A stretch of 64,000 nt of DNA from Pseudomonas plecoglossicida NBRC 103162 = DSM 15088 (lineage in GTDB: Bacteria; Pseudomonadota; Gammaproteobacteria; Pseudomonadales; Pseudomonadaceae). Below, piece after piece: positions 53,245 through 61,716 of the stretch (position 1 is its first letter; every line of letters starts with the position of its first letter). A program made the translations under genes and the position numbers. The DNA is taken from NCBI RefSeq assembly GCF_000730665.1, contig NZ_BBIV01000006.1:124001-188000 (forward strand), written 5' to 3'. Below the pieces are notes generated by a model that worked only from the letters and a program-made list of their open reading frames with translations, did no database searches and was not told the origin of the DNA.

Positions 53245-55053
53245 ATGTCCAAGAAAATTCACGTAACCGACACGATCCTGCGCGACGCCCACCAGTCCCT
53301 GCTGGCTACCCGCATGCGTACCGAAGACATGCTGCCGATCTGCGACAAGCTCGACAAGGTCGGCTACTGGTCGCTGGAAGTCTGGGGTGGCGCCACCTTC
53401 GACGCCTGCGTGCGCTTCCTCAAGGAAGACCCGTGGGAGCGCCTGCGCAAACTGCGCAACGCACTGCCCAACACCCGCCTGCAGATGCTCCTGCGTGGCC
53501 AGAACCTGCTGGGCTACCGCCACTACAGCGACGACGTGGTCAAGGCGTTCGTGGCCAAGGCTGCAGTCAACGGCATCGACGTGTTCCGCATCTTCGACGC
53601 CATGAACGATGTGCGCAACCTGCGTGTGGCCATCGAAGCGGTCAAGGCTGCCGGCAAGCACGCCCAGGGCACCATCGCCTACACCGTCAGCCCCGTGCAC
53701 ACCATCGACGCCTTTGTAGCTCAGGCCAAGCAGATGGAAGCCATGGGTTGCGATTCGATTGCGATCAAGGACATGGCTGGCCTGCTGACCCCGTTCGCCA
53801 CCGGCGAGCTGGTCAGGGCGCTGAAGGCCGAGCAGTCGCTGCCGGTGTTCATCCACTCGCACGACACCGCTGGCCTGGCCGCCATGTGCCAGCTCAAGGC
53901 GGTGGAAAACGGCGCCGACCACATCGACACCGCCATCTCCAGTTTCGCCTGGGGCACCAGCCACCCGGGCACCGAATCGATGGTCGCCGCGCTCAAGGGC
54001 AGCGAGTTCGACACCGGTCTGGACCTGGAACTGCTGCAGGAAATCGGCCTGTACTTCTACGCCGTGCGCAAGAAGTACCACCAGTTCGAAAGCGAGTTCA
54101 CCTCGGTGGACACCCGCGTGCAGGTCAACCAGGTGCCGGGCGGCATGATTTCCAACCTGGCCAACCAGCTCAAGGAGCAGGGCGCCCTCAACCGCATGAA
54201 CGAAGTGCTGGCCGAGATCCCGCGCGTTCGCGAAGACCTCGGCTTCCCGCCGCTGGTTACCCCGACCTCGCAGATCGTCGGTACCCAGGCCTTCTTCAAC
54301 GTGCTCGCCGGCGAGCGCTACAAGACCATCACCAACGAGGTGAAGCTGTACCTGCAAGGTGGTTACGGCAAGGCCCCGGGCGTGGTCAACGAGCAGCTGC
54401 GCCGCCAGGCGATCGGCAGCGAAGAAGTGATCGACGTGCGTCCGGCCGACCTGCTCAAGCCGGAAATGGCCAAGCTGCGTGCCGACATCGGTGCCCTGGC
54501 CCGTTGCGAGGAAGATGTCCTGACCTTCGCCATGTTCCCGGACATTGGCCGCAAGTTCCTCGAAGAGCGTGAAGCCGGCACCCTGACCCCTGAAGCCCTG
54601 CTGCCGATTCCGGAAGCCGGCAAGGTAGCGGCCCATGGTGGTGAAGGCGTACCGACCGAGTTCGTGATCGACGTGCACGGTGAAACCTACCGCGTCGATA
54701 TCACGGGCGTGGGCGTCAAGGCCGAAGGCAAGCGTCACTTCTACCTGTCGATCGACGGCATGCCGGAAGAAGTGGTGTTCGAGCCGCTCAACGAGTTCGT
54801 CGGCGGTGGCGGCAGCAAGCGCAAGCAGGCCAGCGCGCCGGGTCACATCAGCACCACCATGCCGGGCAACATCGTCGATGTGCTGGTCAAGGAAGGCGAT
54901 GTGGTCAAGGCCGGCCAGGCCGTGCTGATCACCGAAGCGATGAAGATGGAAACCGAAGTGCAGGCGGCTATCGCCGGCAAGGTCGTGGCCATCCATGTCG
55001 CCAAGGGCGATCGCGTGACGCCGGGTGAGATCCTGATCGAGATCGAAGGCTGA
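53245..55053 (+). CDS. pycB: Pyruvate carboxylase subunit B (carboxyltransferase + biotin carrier)
   Basis: 602 aa from ATG 53245 (TGAGGAA upstream). HMGL-like carboxyltransferase barrel (about 5-270; TDTILRDAHQSLLATRM), conserved PYC/OadA domain (about 290-480), an Ala/Gly hinge, and a biotinyl domain at the C-terminus with biotin Lys567 in TEAMKMET. Yields oxaloacetate from pyruvate for anaplerosis. It resembles oxaloacetate decarboxylase alpha, but the partner pycA and the absence of OadB/G favour carboxylation. Confidence 0.94.
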   Translation: MSKKIHVTDTILRDAHQSLLATRMRTEDMLPICDKLDKVGYWSLEVWGGATFDACVRFLKEDPWERLRKLRNALPNTRLQMLLRGQNLLGYRHYSDDVVKAFVAKAAVNGIDVFRIFDAMNDVRNLRVAIEAVKAAGKHAQGTIAYTVSPVHTIDAFVAQAKQMEAMGCDSIAIKDMAGLLTPFATGELVRALKAEQSLPVFIHSHDTAGLAAMCQLKAVENGADHIDTAISSFAWGTSHPGTESMVAALKGSEFDTGLDLELLQEIGLYFYAVRKKYHQFESEFTSVDTRVQVNQVPGGMISNLANQLKEQGALNRMNEVLAEIPRVREDLGFPPLVTPTSQIVGTQAFFNVLAGERYKTITNEVKLYLQGGYGKAPGVVNEQLRRQAIGSEEVIDVRPADLLKPEMAKLRADIGALARCEEDVLTFAMFPDIGRKFLEEREAGTLTPEALLPIPEAGKVAAHGGEGVPTEFVIDVHGETYRVDITGVGVKAEGKRHFYLSIDGMPEEVVFEPLNEFVGGGGSKRKQASAPGHISTTMPGNIVDVLVKEGDVVKAGQAVLITEAMKMETEVQAAIAGKVVAIHVAKGDRVTPGEILIEIEG

Positions 55054-55084
55054 CATAAGCCTTCATCTACAAGCGGTTTACCTC

Positions 55085-55110
55085 AGGGGAGCGGATGCTC
55101 CCCTTTTTTT
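55085..55110 (+). terminator. Intrinsic terminator of pycAB
   Basis: AGGGGAGC (55085-55092), GGAT loop, GCTCCCCT followed by seven T, 32 bp after the pycB stop. Confidence 0.93.
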
Positions 55111-55111
55111 G

Positions 55112-55219
55112 TGCATTAAAATGCATTTTCTCGATGGCCTGACTACGAAATATGCAATTTATTACATATTATGGGCCGCATTACGTGATTCGAATGCACT
55201 ATATTGCATGTTACGTGAT
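55112..55219. promoter_or_regulatory. Candidate operators and promoter of the hipAB remnant operon
   Basis: TGCATTAAAATGCA (55112-55125) is a 14-bp palindrome. TTACGTGAT occurs twice in direct orientation (55181-55189 and 55211-55219, 30 bp apart, three helical turns). The DNA is much more A/T-rich than its surroundings. HipB-like antitoxins usually repress their own operon from such repeats. Confidence 0.5.
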
Positions 55220-55238
55220 CCGCTAAAGCAGGCCATCT

Positions 55239-55738
55239 ATGTACCCGCTTACACTTCAGGTTCATGCCAACGGCATTTGGCAGGATGCGATGACTCTCAG
55301 CTTTGCGCAGCCAGAGCAAGGCTTCATGGGCCCCTGTGCTATTGCCTACGAGCCTTCCTATGTAAGGAATAACCTGGATGCCTACGAGAGTTTTTCTGCC
55401 AAGGCGGTAAGTGCACGATTGCCCGTGGATTTCGACAGCTTCCTGCTACCGGCAGCTCCGGCGTTCATTCATGACATCGCCCCATCGGGTGCGGCAAAGC
55501 GGTTTCTCATGGCGCATCTGGGGCGAGCAAAGCCCGATGGCATAAGCGACGATCTATTCCTCTTGGCAACCTGATAGATCCGCAGTGGGTCTTCGAGCGA
55601 CTGCGTCAGGATGCCGCCCGATTACTGGCGTTACCGGATCTGCTCAGCGAATCAGGTTTGCCGGACACCGTCATGAACCATCCAGCAATCGCATTGAGGC
55701 AGCTTGAACAACGTATGAAGGCATGGGAGCTGTTATGA
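55239..55738 (+). pseudogene. hipA toxin kinase gene with the catalytic core deleted
   Basis: The N-terminal piece (ATG 55239 to about 55560) is a HipA N-terminal subdomain, ending in FLMAHLGRAKPDGISDDLF. The frame then hits TGA (55572-55574). The C-terminal piece, in another frame from about 55570, reads DPQWVFERLRQDAARLLALP and HPAIALRQLEQRMKAWELL, the usual HipA end. About 270 residues of the roughly 440-residue protein, including the P-loop, catalytic Asp and Mg-binding site, are missing. The relic stop overlaps the hipB ATG (ATGA). Confidence 0.82.
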
Positions 55739-56013
55739 GCCTGACACCAGAACAGCGTGCACAGATCATCGAAGACGTTCAACGCGGCATTGCTGAAGGC
55801 TCATGGGAGTTGGGTACGGCAGTGCGGCATCTGCGGGTGACCGTTGCAAACCTGCAGCAAGCTCAGTTCGCCCGCATGTGCAAAGTCTCACTGCGCACGC
55901 TCATTCAGATCGAGTTGGGTGAAGGCAATCCTACGCTCAAATCCTTGAATGCCGTATTTCGTCCCTTTGGTCTGCAGATGGGCGTTGTCAGGCGCCAGCG
56001 CCAGGTAATCTGA
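55735..56013 (+). CDS. HipB-like Xre antitoxin, apparently intact
   Basis: 92 aa from ATG 55735, which overlaps the hipA relic stop. Xre/Cro helix-turn-helix about 40-90: LQQAQFARMCKVSLRTLIQI and LKSLNAVFRPFGL. With the kinase partner destroyed it has no toxin to neutralise; it could still act as a DNA-binding repressor of the upstream repeats. Gene order (hipA before hipB) is inverse to the E. coli operon but common in Pseudomonas. Confidence 0.8.
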   Translation: MSLTPEQRAQIIEDVQRGIAEGSWELGTAVRHLRVTVANLQQAQFARMCKVSLRTLIQIELGEGNPTLKSLNAVFRPFGLQMGVVRRQRQVI

Positions 56014-56039
56014 GCTCTGGCCGGCGCCTGAGATGTACT

Positions 56040-56714
56040 TCAGACTTGAGTTCGGCAGGTCTCCAGGCTACTGACTTGCCCGCCTGGCTGCTGGTTCTTC
56101 TCGCTCAACCAACGCTCAAACCCCGCTGCCACCTGCGGCCATTCATCATCGGTAATCGAGTACCACGCCGTATCCCGGTTACGGTCCTTGACCACCAGGT
56201 GCTTGCGAAACACCCCTTCGAACTGGAAGCCAAACCGCTCGGCCGCCCGCTTGGATCGGCCATTGGCGTTATTGCACTTCCATTCCAGCCGGCGGTTGCC
56301 CAGTTCGAAACCGAGTTTGGCCAGCAGATACACCGCCTCGGTGCTCTTGGGGGTGCGCTGCATGGGCGCACCGAAGGCGATGTGGCCGATCTCGATGCGG
56401 CCGTGGTCGGGCACGATCGACATCAGCGTGAGGACGCCTTGAGCCTGGCTGCTGGCGCGGTCGATGACGGTGTAGTAGAGCGGGTCGCGGCCGGCGGCGT
56501 TGCCCTCGAGCCAGCGGTCGAAGGCTGCGCGCTCGTTGAACGGGCCATAAGGCAGGTAGTCCCACAGAACGGGGTCGGAGCCCGGACCCTGCAGCGCGTT
56601 CCACAAATCGTCGCCGTGGCGCGCCGGGTCGAGCTTTTCCAGGCGAATGAAGCGGCCCTCGATGGGCTCGGCCTGCGGTATCACGGCAGGTTTCCAGTTC
56701 AATGCGTCAGTCAT
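56040..56714 (-). CDS. GNAT-family N-acetyltransferase, RimJ/RimL-like
   Basis: 224 aa from ATG 56714. GNAT type 3 fold: FIRLEKLDPARHGDDLW, GRIEIGHIAFGAPMQRTPKSTEA (acetyl-CoA loop) and RLEWKCNNANGRSKRAAERFGFQFEG, typical of ribosomal-protein-acetyltransferase relatives. The substrate is unknown. Second of three same-strand genes (PaiB-like, GNAT, GNAT) reading away from the MocR regulator; 7 bp after the next GNAT. Confidence 0.87.
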   Translation of the reverse strand: MTDALNWKPAVIPQAEPIEGRFIRLEKLDPARHGDDLWNALQGPGSDPVLWDYLPYGPFNERAAFDRWLEGNAAGRDPLYYTVIDRASSQAQGVLTLMSIVPDHGRIEIGHIAFGAPMQRTPKSTEAVYLLAKLGFELGNRRLEWKCNNANGRSKRAAERFGFQFEGVFRKHLVVKDRNRDTAWYSITDDEWPQVAAGFERWLSEKNQQPGGQVSSLETCRTQV

Positions 56715-56721
56715 GATCGGC

Positions 56722-57168
56722 CTACAGTCCTTTGCGAAATTGGATGAAGCCCGGCCGCTCGGCAACCTGTTCATAGAGGCTGATGGCCGTAGCGTTGGTT
56801 TCGTGGGTCAGCCAGTGCACCTTGATGCACCCGGCGGCCTTGGCAGTGGCATAGACGAACTCGATCAGCTGGCGGCCGATGCCCAATCCCCTTTGGCTGC
56901 TGTCCACGTACAGGTCCTGCAGGTAGCACGAGTTCTCGATGCTCCAGTTGGAGCGATGATAGATCCAGTTGACCATGCCTACTGCCTTGCCATCGACCCA
57001 GGCCAAGGCTGAGTTCGTCGGCTCGTTGGGGTCAAGCAGGCGCTGCCAGGTGCTGGCGCTGACGGACTCGGGCAACTCGGTTTCATAAAAGCGTAGATAG
57101 GCCTGCCAGAGGGCGAGCCAGGCAGCATGGTCGTTGGCGCCGACAGGGCGCAGGGTGACGCTGGGCAT
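56722..57168 (-). CDS. GNAT-family N-acetyltransferase
   Basis: 148 aa. VTLRPVGANDHAAWLALWQAYL opening, then LQDLYVDSSQRGLGIGRQLIEFVY with the Q/RxxGxG/A acetyl-CoA signature (RGLGIG), then VHWLTHETNATAISLYEQV. Common amino-acid/polyamine-type GNAT; the substrate is unknown. 12 bp after the PaiB-like gene, so probably co-transcribed. Confidence 0.88.
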   Translation of the reverse strand: MPSVTLRPVGANDHAAWLALWQAYLRFYETELPESVSASTWQRLLDPNEPTNSALAWVDGKAVGMVNWIYHRSNWSIENSCYLQDLYVDSSQRGLGIGRQLIEFVYATAKAAGCIKVHWLTHETNATAISLYEQVAERPGFIQFRKGL

Positions 57169-57180
57169 GGGGCTTTTCCT

Positions 57181-57810
57181 TCAGAGTTGGCGCATCTGCG
57201 CCGCGAGTTGGTTGTCGAGGTAATCGGGGCTGCTGCTCAGTCCGTCGCGTACGCCGGCGATGTCTTGCGCCGAACGGTTCTGGCTGAGCTTGCGCGCGCC
57301 TTGCAAGCGGGCGATGGGCAGGCGGATACCGACGATGGCGCGGAGCATGCCGTCGAGGTAGTCGCCAGGGGCATCGGCCACGCTCCACGGCTCGGCGCGC
57401 CCTTGTTCGTGGCGGTCGGTCAGGCGGCTGACGATATCGAGCAGCGGTGCGGCGTCGTGGATCACTTCGGCCGGGCCGTAGGCATGCACGGCCAGGTAAT
57501 TCCAGGTCGGTACGACCTTGGGGTTCTCGGCCTTGCTTGGATAGTAGCTGGGGCTGACATAGGCATCGGCACCCGGGAAAACCAGCAATGCCTCGCTGCC
57601 GCGCTCCAGGTCCTGCCATTGGCGGTTGGCACGTGCCAGATGGGCGTAGACAGTGCCGAACTCCCCTTCGGCAGTGTCGACCAGCACCGGCAGGTGTGTC
57701 GCCAGCAGGCCCCCTTCACCGTGACTGACCAGCACGGCCAGGCGAGTCTCAAGCATGTGCTGGTGCAGGCGTTGAAGGTCGTGCTCCTGGTGAGGTTTGC
57801 TGTTGTACAT
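57181..57810 (-). CDS. PaiB-like FMN-binding negative regulator family protein
   Basis: 209 aa from ATG 57810 (AAGGAAC upstream). FMN-binding split-barrel: MYNSKPHQEHDLQRLHQHML start, LATHLPVL, FPGADAYVSPSYYPSK and VPTWNYLAVHAYG are the PaiB family landmarks. In Bacillus PaiB works with PaiA, a polyamine N-acetyltransferase; the two GNAT genes behind it parallel that pairing. Divergent from the MocR gene, 90 bp apart. Confidence 0.88.
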   Translation of the reverse strand: MYNSKPHQEHDLQRLHQHMLETRLAVLVSHGEGGLLATHLPVLVDTAEGEFGTVYAHLARANRQWQDLERGSEALLVFPGADAYVSPSYYPSKAENPKVVPTWNYLAVHAYGPAEVIHDAAPLLDIVSRLTDRHEQGRAEPWSVADAPGDYLDGMLRAIVGIRLPIARLQGARKLSQNRSAQDIAGVRDGLSSSPDYLDNQLAAQMRQL

Positions 57811-57900
57811 GCGCAGGTTCCTTGTCGAATGGCTCCATCCTAGGCAGGCTATTGGTTCAAAGTAAGATCCATTGATGACTGTTTTCATAGGTCCAATACC

Positions 57901-59430
57901 ATGAGCGAGCGTCCACTCCTGTCGCCTTTCGACCCTGCCGGGATCGTTCTCGACCGTCGTCGCGGGTTGACCCAACAGTTGTACGAGGTCCTGCGCGCGC
58001 GCGTGCTGGACGGGCGCCTTGGCAGCGGCACGCGGCTGCCGGCCACCCGCGACCTGGCGGCTACCTTGGCGCTTTCGCGCAACAGCGTGGTGCGTGCGTA
58101 CGATCAACTGTATGCCGAGGGGTACATCGAAAGCCGGGTAGGGGATGGCACCTACGTCAGCCGACAAGCAAAACTATCCACACAACTGTCCACAGGGTTA
58201 TCCCTGGGTTTATCCACAGGCTTACCCACAAGTTCGTCAGAAAATACTGAGGATTTATCCAGCAATCCACTTTCCAGCGAGCCTTTGCAGCGTCTGAAAA
58301 GTAACCATTTACCGCTGCCAAGGAGTGGTGCGCCCCGGGCGTTCCGCGTCGGTATTCCAGCGTTCGACCTGTTCCCGTTCGACGTCTGGGCCAAGCTGCA
58401 GGCGGCTTTCTGGCGAAATCCCGATCCTGCTCGACTGGGTTATGGTGACCCTGCCGGCGAGCGAGGGCTGCGCGAACTGATTGCGGCGTACTTGCGCCGT
58501 TCTCGAGGCCTGTCCTGTACGGCTGATCAAATTGTGATCACCAGTGGCGCGCAACAGGCCATCAGCCTTTGTGCACAGTTGCTGGTGCAGCCTGGCGACC
58601 GCGTGGCTGTGGAAAACCCAGGTTATCGGGCCGCGGGGCACACGTTCGCTGTGACTGGCGGCAAGGTGACGGGTATCCCTGTGGACGAGGAAGGCATGGA
58701 TTGCAGCCGCCTGGAGCAATTGCAGGATTGCCGGCTGGCCTATGTCACCCCCGCTCACCAGTACCCGACCGGTGTCACCATGAGCCTGGCGCGGCGCCTG
58801 GCATTGCTGGCCTGGGCCGAGCGCAGCGATGGCTGGATCATCGAGGACGACTACGACGGCGAGTACCGCTACAGCGGGGCCCCGTTGGCCCCGCTCGCAG
58901 CGTTGGACCGTCAGGGGCGGGTGTTGTACGTGGGGACATTCGGCAAGATCGCTTTCCCGGCACTGCGCCTTGGCTACCTGGTGCTGCCGGCGCGGCTGGT
59001 GCAGGCCTTCAGTCAGGGCAGGGCGCTGGCGATGCGACATTCCGAGGTGGGTACGCAGTGCGTGATGGCCGAGTTCATGGCCCAGGGCCACTTCCAGCGG
59101 CATATCCGCCGCATGCGGCGGGCAGCATTGAGCCGGCGCAACGTGCTGAAGGCGGGTTGGCCTGGGGAGATTCCGGGGTTGGGGGAGATGCCGGCGGTGG
59201 CTGCCGGGCTGCATGTGAAGGTGGATGTGGATAACTTTGCACGCGAGCAGGCGCTGGTTGCCAAGGCTGAAGAGGTGGGGGTGGAGGTGAATCCGCTGAG
59301 CAGTTACTGGTTGGAGGATAGCGAGGTGCCTGTGGATAAGCGTGCGGGGCTGGTGCTTGGTTTTGCGGCGGTGCCGGAGGGGGAGATCGCCGAGGCGTTG
59401 ATGCGCTTGCGCAAGGTCTGGAGAAACTAG
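57901..59430 (+). CDS. MocR-subfamily GntR regulator with aminotransferase domain
   Basis: 509 aa. N-terminal GntR winged helix (about 18-85; SGTRLPATRDLAATLALSRN), a long Ser/Leu/Thr-rich linker (about 90-135), then a fold-type I aminotransferase domain (about 150-505) with EDDYDGEYRYSG and the PLP lysine in GTFGKIAFPALRLGY. A PLP-dependent regulator; PdxR, GabR and similar proteins are relatives. Likely controls the divergent PaiB-GNAT-GNAT genes. The linker is encoded by repeated TATCCACA-like DNA (see findings). Confidence 0.9.
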   Translation: MSERPLLSPFDPAGIVLDRRRGLTQQLYEVLRARVLDGRLGSGTRLPATRDLAATLALSRNSVVRAYDQLYAEGYIESRVGDGTYVSRQAKLSTQLSTGLSLGLSTGLPTSSSENTEDLSSNPLSSEPLQRLKSNHLPLPRSGAPRAFRVGIPAFDLFPFDVWAKLQAAFWRNPDPARLGYGDPAGERGLRELIAAYLRRSRGLSCTADQIVITSGAQQAISLCAQLLVQPGDRVAVENPGYRAAGHTFAVTGGKVTGIPVDEEGMDCSRLEQLQDCRLAYVTPAHQYPTGVTMSLARRLALLAWAERSDGWIIEDDYDGEYRYSGAPLAPLAALDRQGRVLYVGTFGKIAFPALRLGYLVLPARLVQAFSQGRALAMRHSEVGTQCVMAEFMAQGHFQRHIRRMRRAALSRRNVLKAGWPGEIPGLGEMPAVAAGLHVKVDVDNFAREQALVAKAEEVGVEVNPLSSYWLEDSEVPVDKRAGLVLGFAAVPEGEIAEALMRLRKVWRN

Positions 59431-59453
59431 GGGGCTGCGCAGCAGCCCGCAGT

Positions 59454-60557
59454 TCAAGTCCCGGACTTGATCTTGGTCCAGGCCCGCGTCCGCGCCCGCT
59501 CGGCGTCACGCGACAATGGCTTGAGTGTGTACAGCTTGGCCATCGCCTCTGCCGTCGGATACAGGTTGGGGTTGTTGCGGATCGCCGGGCTGACCTTCTC
59601 GGTCGCATCCTTGTTCGGGTTCGGGTACCCGACAAAGTCGCTGATCGGCGCAATCACTTCCGGGCGCAGCAGGTAGTTGATGAAGGCGTGCGCATCCTCC
59701 GGGTTGGCGGCCCCTTTCGGAATCGACAGCATGTCGAACCAGATCGGCGCGCCTTCCTTGGGCAGGCGCATGTCCACCACCACCCCGTTCTTCGCCTCCC
59801 GTGCCCGGTTGGCGGCCTGGGAGAAACTGCCGGAATAACCGACAGCGACGCAGATGTCGCCGTTGGCGATGTCCGCCATGTACTTCGAGGAATGGAAGTA
59901 GGTGATGTGCGGGCGAATCTTCAACAGCAGGGCTTCGGCTTTCTTGTAGTCGTCCGGCTTGCTGCTGTTGGGGTCCAGGCCCAGGTACTGCAGGGCCAGC
60001 GGCAGGATCTCGGAAGGCGAGTCGAGCAACGCCACGCCACACTGCTTGAGCTTGGCGATGTTCTCTTCCTTGAAGATCAGGTCCCAGCTGTCCACCGGCG
60101 CATTGTCGCCGAGCACGGCCTTGACCTTGTCGGGGTTGAAGCCGATCAGCACGGTGCCGTACATGTAGGGCACGGCGAACTTGTTGCCGGGGTCGTTGGC
60201 TTCGATCAGCTTCATCAGCGCGGGGTCCAGGTGCTGCCAGTTCGGCAGCTTGCTACGGTCCAGCGGCTGGAACACCCCGGCCTCGATCTGCTTGGCGAGG
60301 AACACGTTGGACGGCACCACCACGTCATAGCCGGAGTTGCCGGTGAGCAGCTTGGCTTCCAGCGCCTCGTTGGTGTCGAAGATGTCGTAGACCAGCTTTA
60401 CGCCACTGCCTTTCTGGAAATCGGTCAAGGTCTGCGGGGTGATGTAGTCGAACCAGTTGTACACCCGCAGAGTGCGCTGTTCGGCCTGGGCCTGCAGGGC
60501 GCCGGTGAACAGGGTGGCAGCGATGAACGGGGCGAGCAGACGCTTGAGTCGGACCAT
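59454..60557 (-). CDS. Polyamine-type periplasmic binding protein (PotF/SpuD-like)
   Basis: 367 aa. Signal peptide 1-26 (AQAEQ). The mature start [17 protein letters not shown] and [26 protein letters not shown] are hallmarks of PotD/PotF/SpuD proteins. No permease or ATPase adjacent. The ATG overlaps the stop of the amidohydrolase (TAATG), so the two are translationally coupled. Likely binds putrescine, spermidine or an acetylated polyamine in the periplasm. Confidence 0.9.
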   Translation of the reverse strand: MVRLKRLLAPFIAATLFTGALQAQAEQRTLRVYNWFDYITPQTLTDFQKGSGVKLVYDIFDTNEALEAKLLTGNSGYDVVVPSNVFLAKQIEAGVFQPLDRSKLPNWQHLDPALMKLIEANDPGNKFAVPYMYGTVLIGFNPDKVKAVLGDNAPVDSWDLIFKEENIAKLKQCGVALLDSPSEILPLALQYLGLDPNSSKPDDYKKAEALLLKIRPHITYFHSSKYMADIANGDICVAVGYSGSFSQAANRAREAKNGVVVDMRLPKEGAPIWFDMLSIPKGAANPEDAHAFINYLLRPEVIAPISDFVGYPNPNKDATEKVSPAIRNNPNLYPTAEAMAKLYTLKPLSRDAERARTRAWTKIKSGT

Positions 60558-61600
60558 TACCGGGCTCCTGGCTGGGCGTGCTGGAAGCCTTCCAGCACGT
60601 TGACGGCGTTGATGCCGATTTCTTCCACAGCGTAGCCGCCTTCCATCACGAACAAGGTCGGCTTGCCCAGTTGCCCGATACGCTTGCCCATTTCCAGGTA
60701 GTCCGGGCTGTCCAGCTTGAACTGGGAGATGGGGTCGTCCTTGAAGGTGTCCACGCCCAGCGAGATCACCAGCACATCGGCATCGTACTCGGCGATTCGC
60801 TGACAGGCGTCTTCCAGCGCGGCGCTCCAGGCTTTCCAGTCGCTGCCGGCCGGCAGCGGGTAGTTGATGTTGCAGCCCTCGCCCGCGCCTTCACCGGTCT
60901 CGTCGGCATAGCCCAGGAAGAACGGGAATTCGGCCTGCGGGTCGCCGTGGATCGAGGCGAAGAATACGTCACTGCGCTGGTAGAAGATGTCCTGGGTGCC
61001 GTTGCCGTGGTGATAGTCGACATCGAGGATGGCCACTTTGGCGCGGCCCTGGTCGAGGAAGGCCTGGGCGGCGATGGCGGCATTGTTCAGGTAGCAATAG
61101 CCGCCCATGACTTCGGCGGCGGCGTGGTGCCCTGGTGGACGGCACAGGGCGAAGGCCGAATGGGCGCCTTGCTGGATCGCGGCTTGAGCGGTGAGGGCCA
61201 CCTGCGCCGCGCTGTAGGCGGCTTGCCAGGTGCCGGCGGTGATCGGGGCGCCGGCGTCGAAGCTGTAGTAGCCCAGCTCGCCGTGCAGACCGGTCGGTTT
61301 CACCTGGCGCAGTGTGCGCGCAGGCCAGGTGAAGGGCAGCAGGTCGCCATCGTGACCCAGCGCGGCCCAGCGGGCCCAGGCGCCTTCGAAGAAGTCGAGG
61401 TAGTCGGCGCTGTGGATGCGCTGCAAGGGCGCGCGGCCGAAGTCGGTCGGGCCTTGAACCTCACCGAGGTTGCGCTTCTTTACCTGCTCGAGCACATGAT
61501 CGGCGCGCGAAGGCATTTCGAAGCAAGGCATCAGCTTGCCGTCGATCAGCTCGCAGCGGCCGTGGTGCAGGCGGTGGTCATCGGAATAGATTGTCAGCAT
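60557..61600 (-). CDS. aphA: Acetylpolyamine amidohydrolase (histone-deacetylase family)
   Basis: 347 aa from ATG 61600. Class II HDAC-like zinc hydrolase: [14 protein letters not shown] (catalytic His pair), [15 protein letters not shown] (zinc Asp and His) and [11 protein letters not shown] (second zinc Asp). Closest in layout to the acetylpolyamine amidohydrolases of P. aeruginosa, which deacetylate acetylputrescine and acetylcadaverine. Coupled to the polyamine-type binding protein, which supports this role over acetoin utilisation. Confidence 0.88.
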   Translation of the reverse strand: MLTIYSDDHRLHHGRCELIDGKLMPCFEMPSRADHVLEQVKKRNLGEVQGPTDFGRAPLQRIHSADYLDFFEGAWARWAALGHDGDLLPFTWPARTLRQVKPTGLHGELGYYSFDAGAPITAGTWQAAYSAAQVALTAQAAIQQGAHSAFALCRPPGHHAAAEVMGGYCYLNNAAIAAQAFLDQGRAKVAILDVDYHHGNGTQDIFYQRSDVFFASIHGDPQAEFPFFLGYADETGEGAGEGCNINYPLPAGSDWKAWSAALEDACQRIAEYDADVLVISLGVDTFKDDPISQFKLDSPDYLEMGKRIGQLGKPTLFVMEGGYAVEEIGINAVNVLEGFQHAQPGAR

Positions 61601-61716
61601 TTTGTTGTTCTCAGGAGGGACAGGCGTGGGCCCATTCTCATGGGCGATCTGCGAGTGGAGAACGATGCAAACGGCCAAAAGGGGATCGATGTGGCCAAGG
61701 TCGCTGGCCAGTAACG

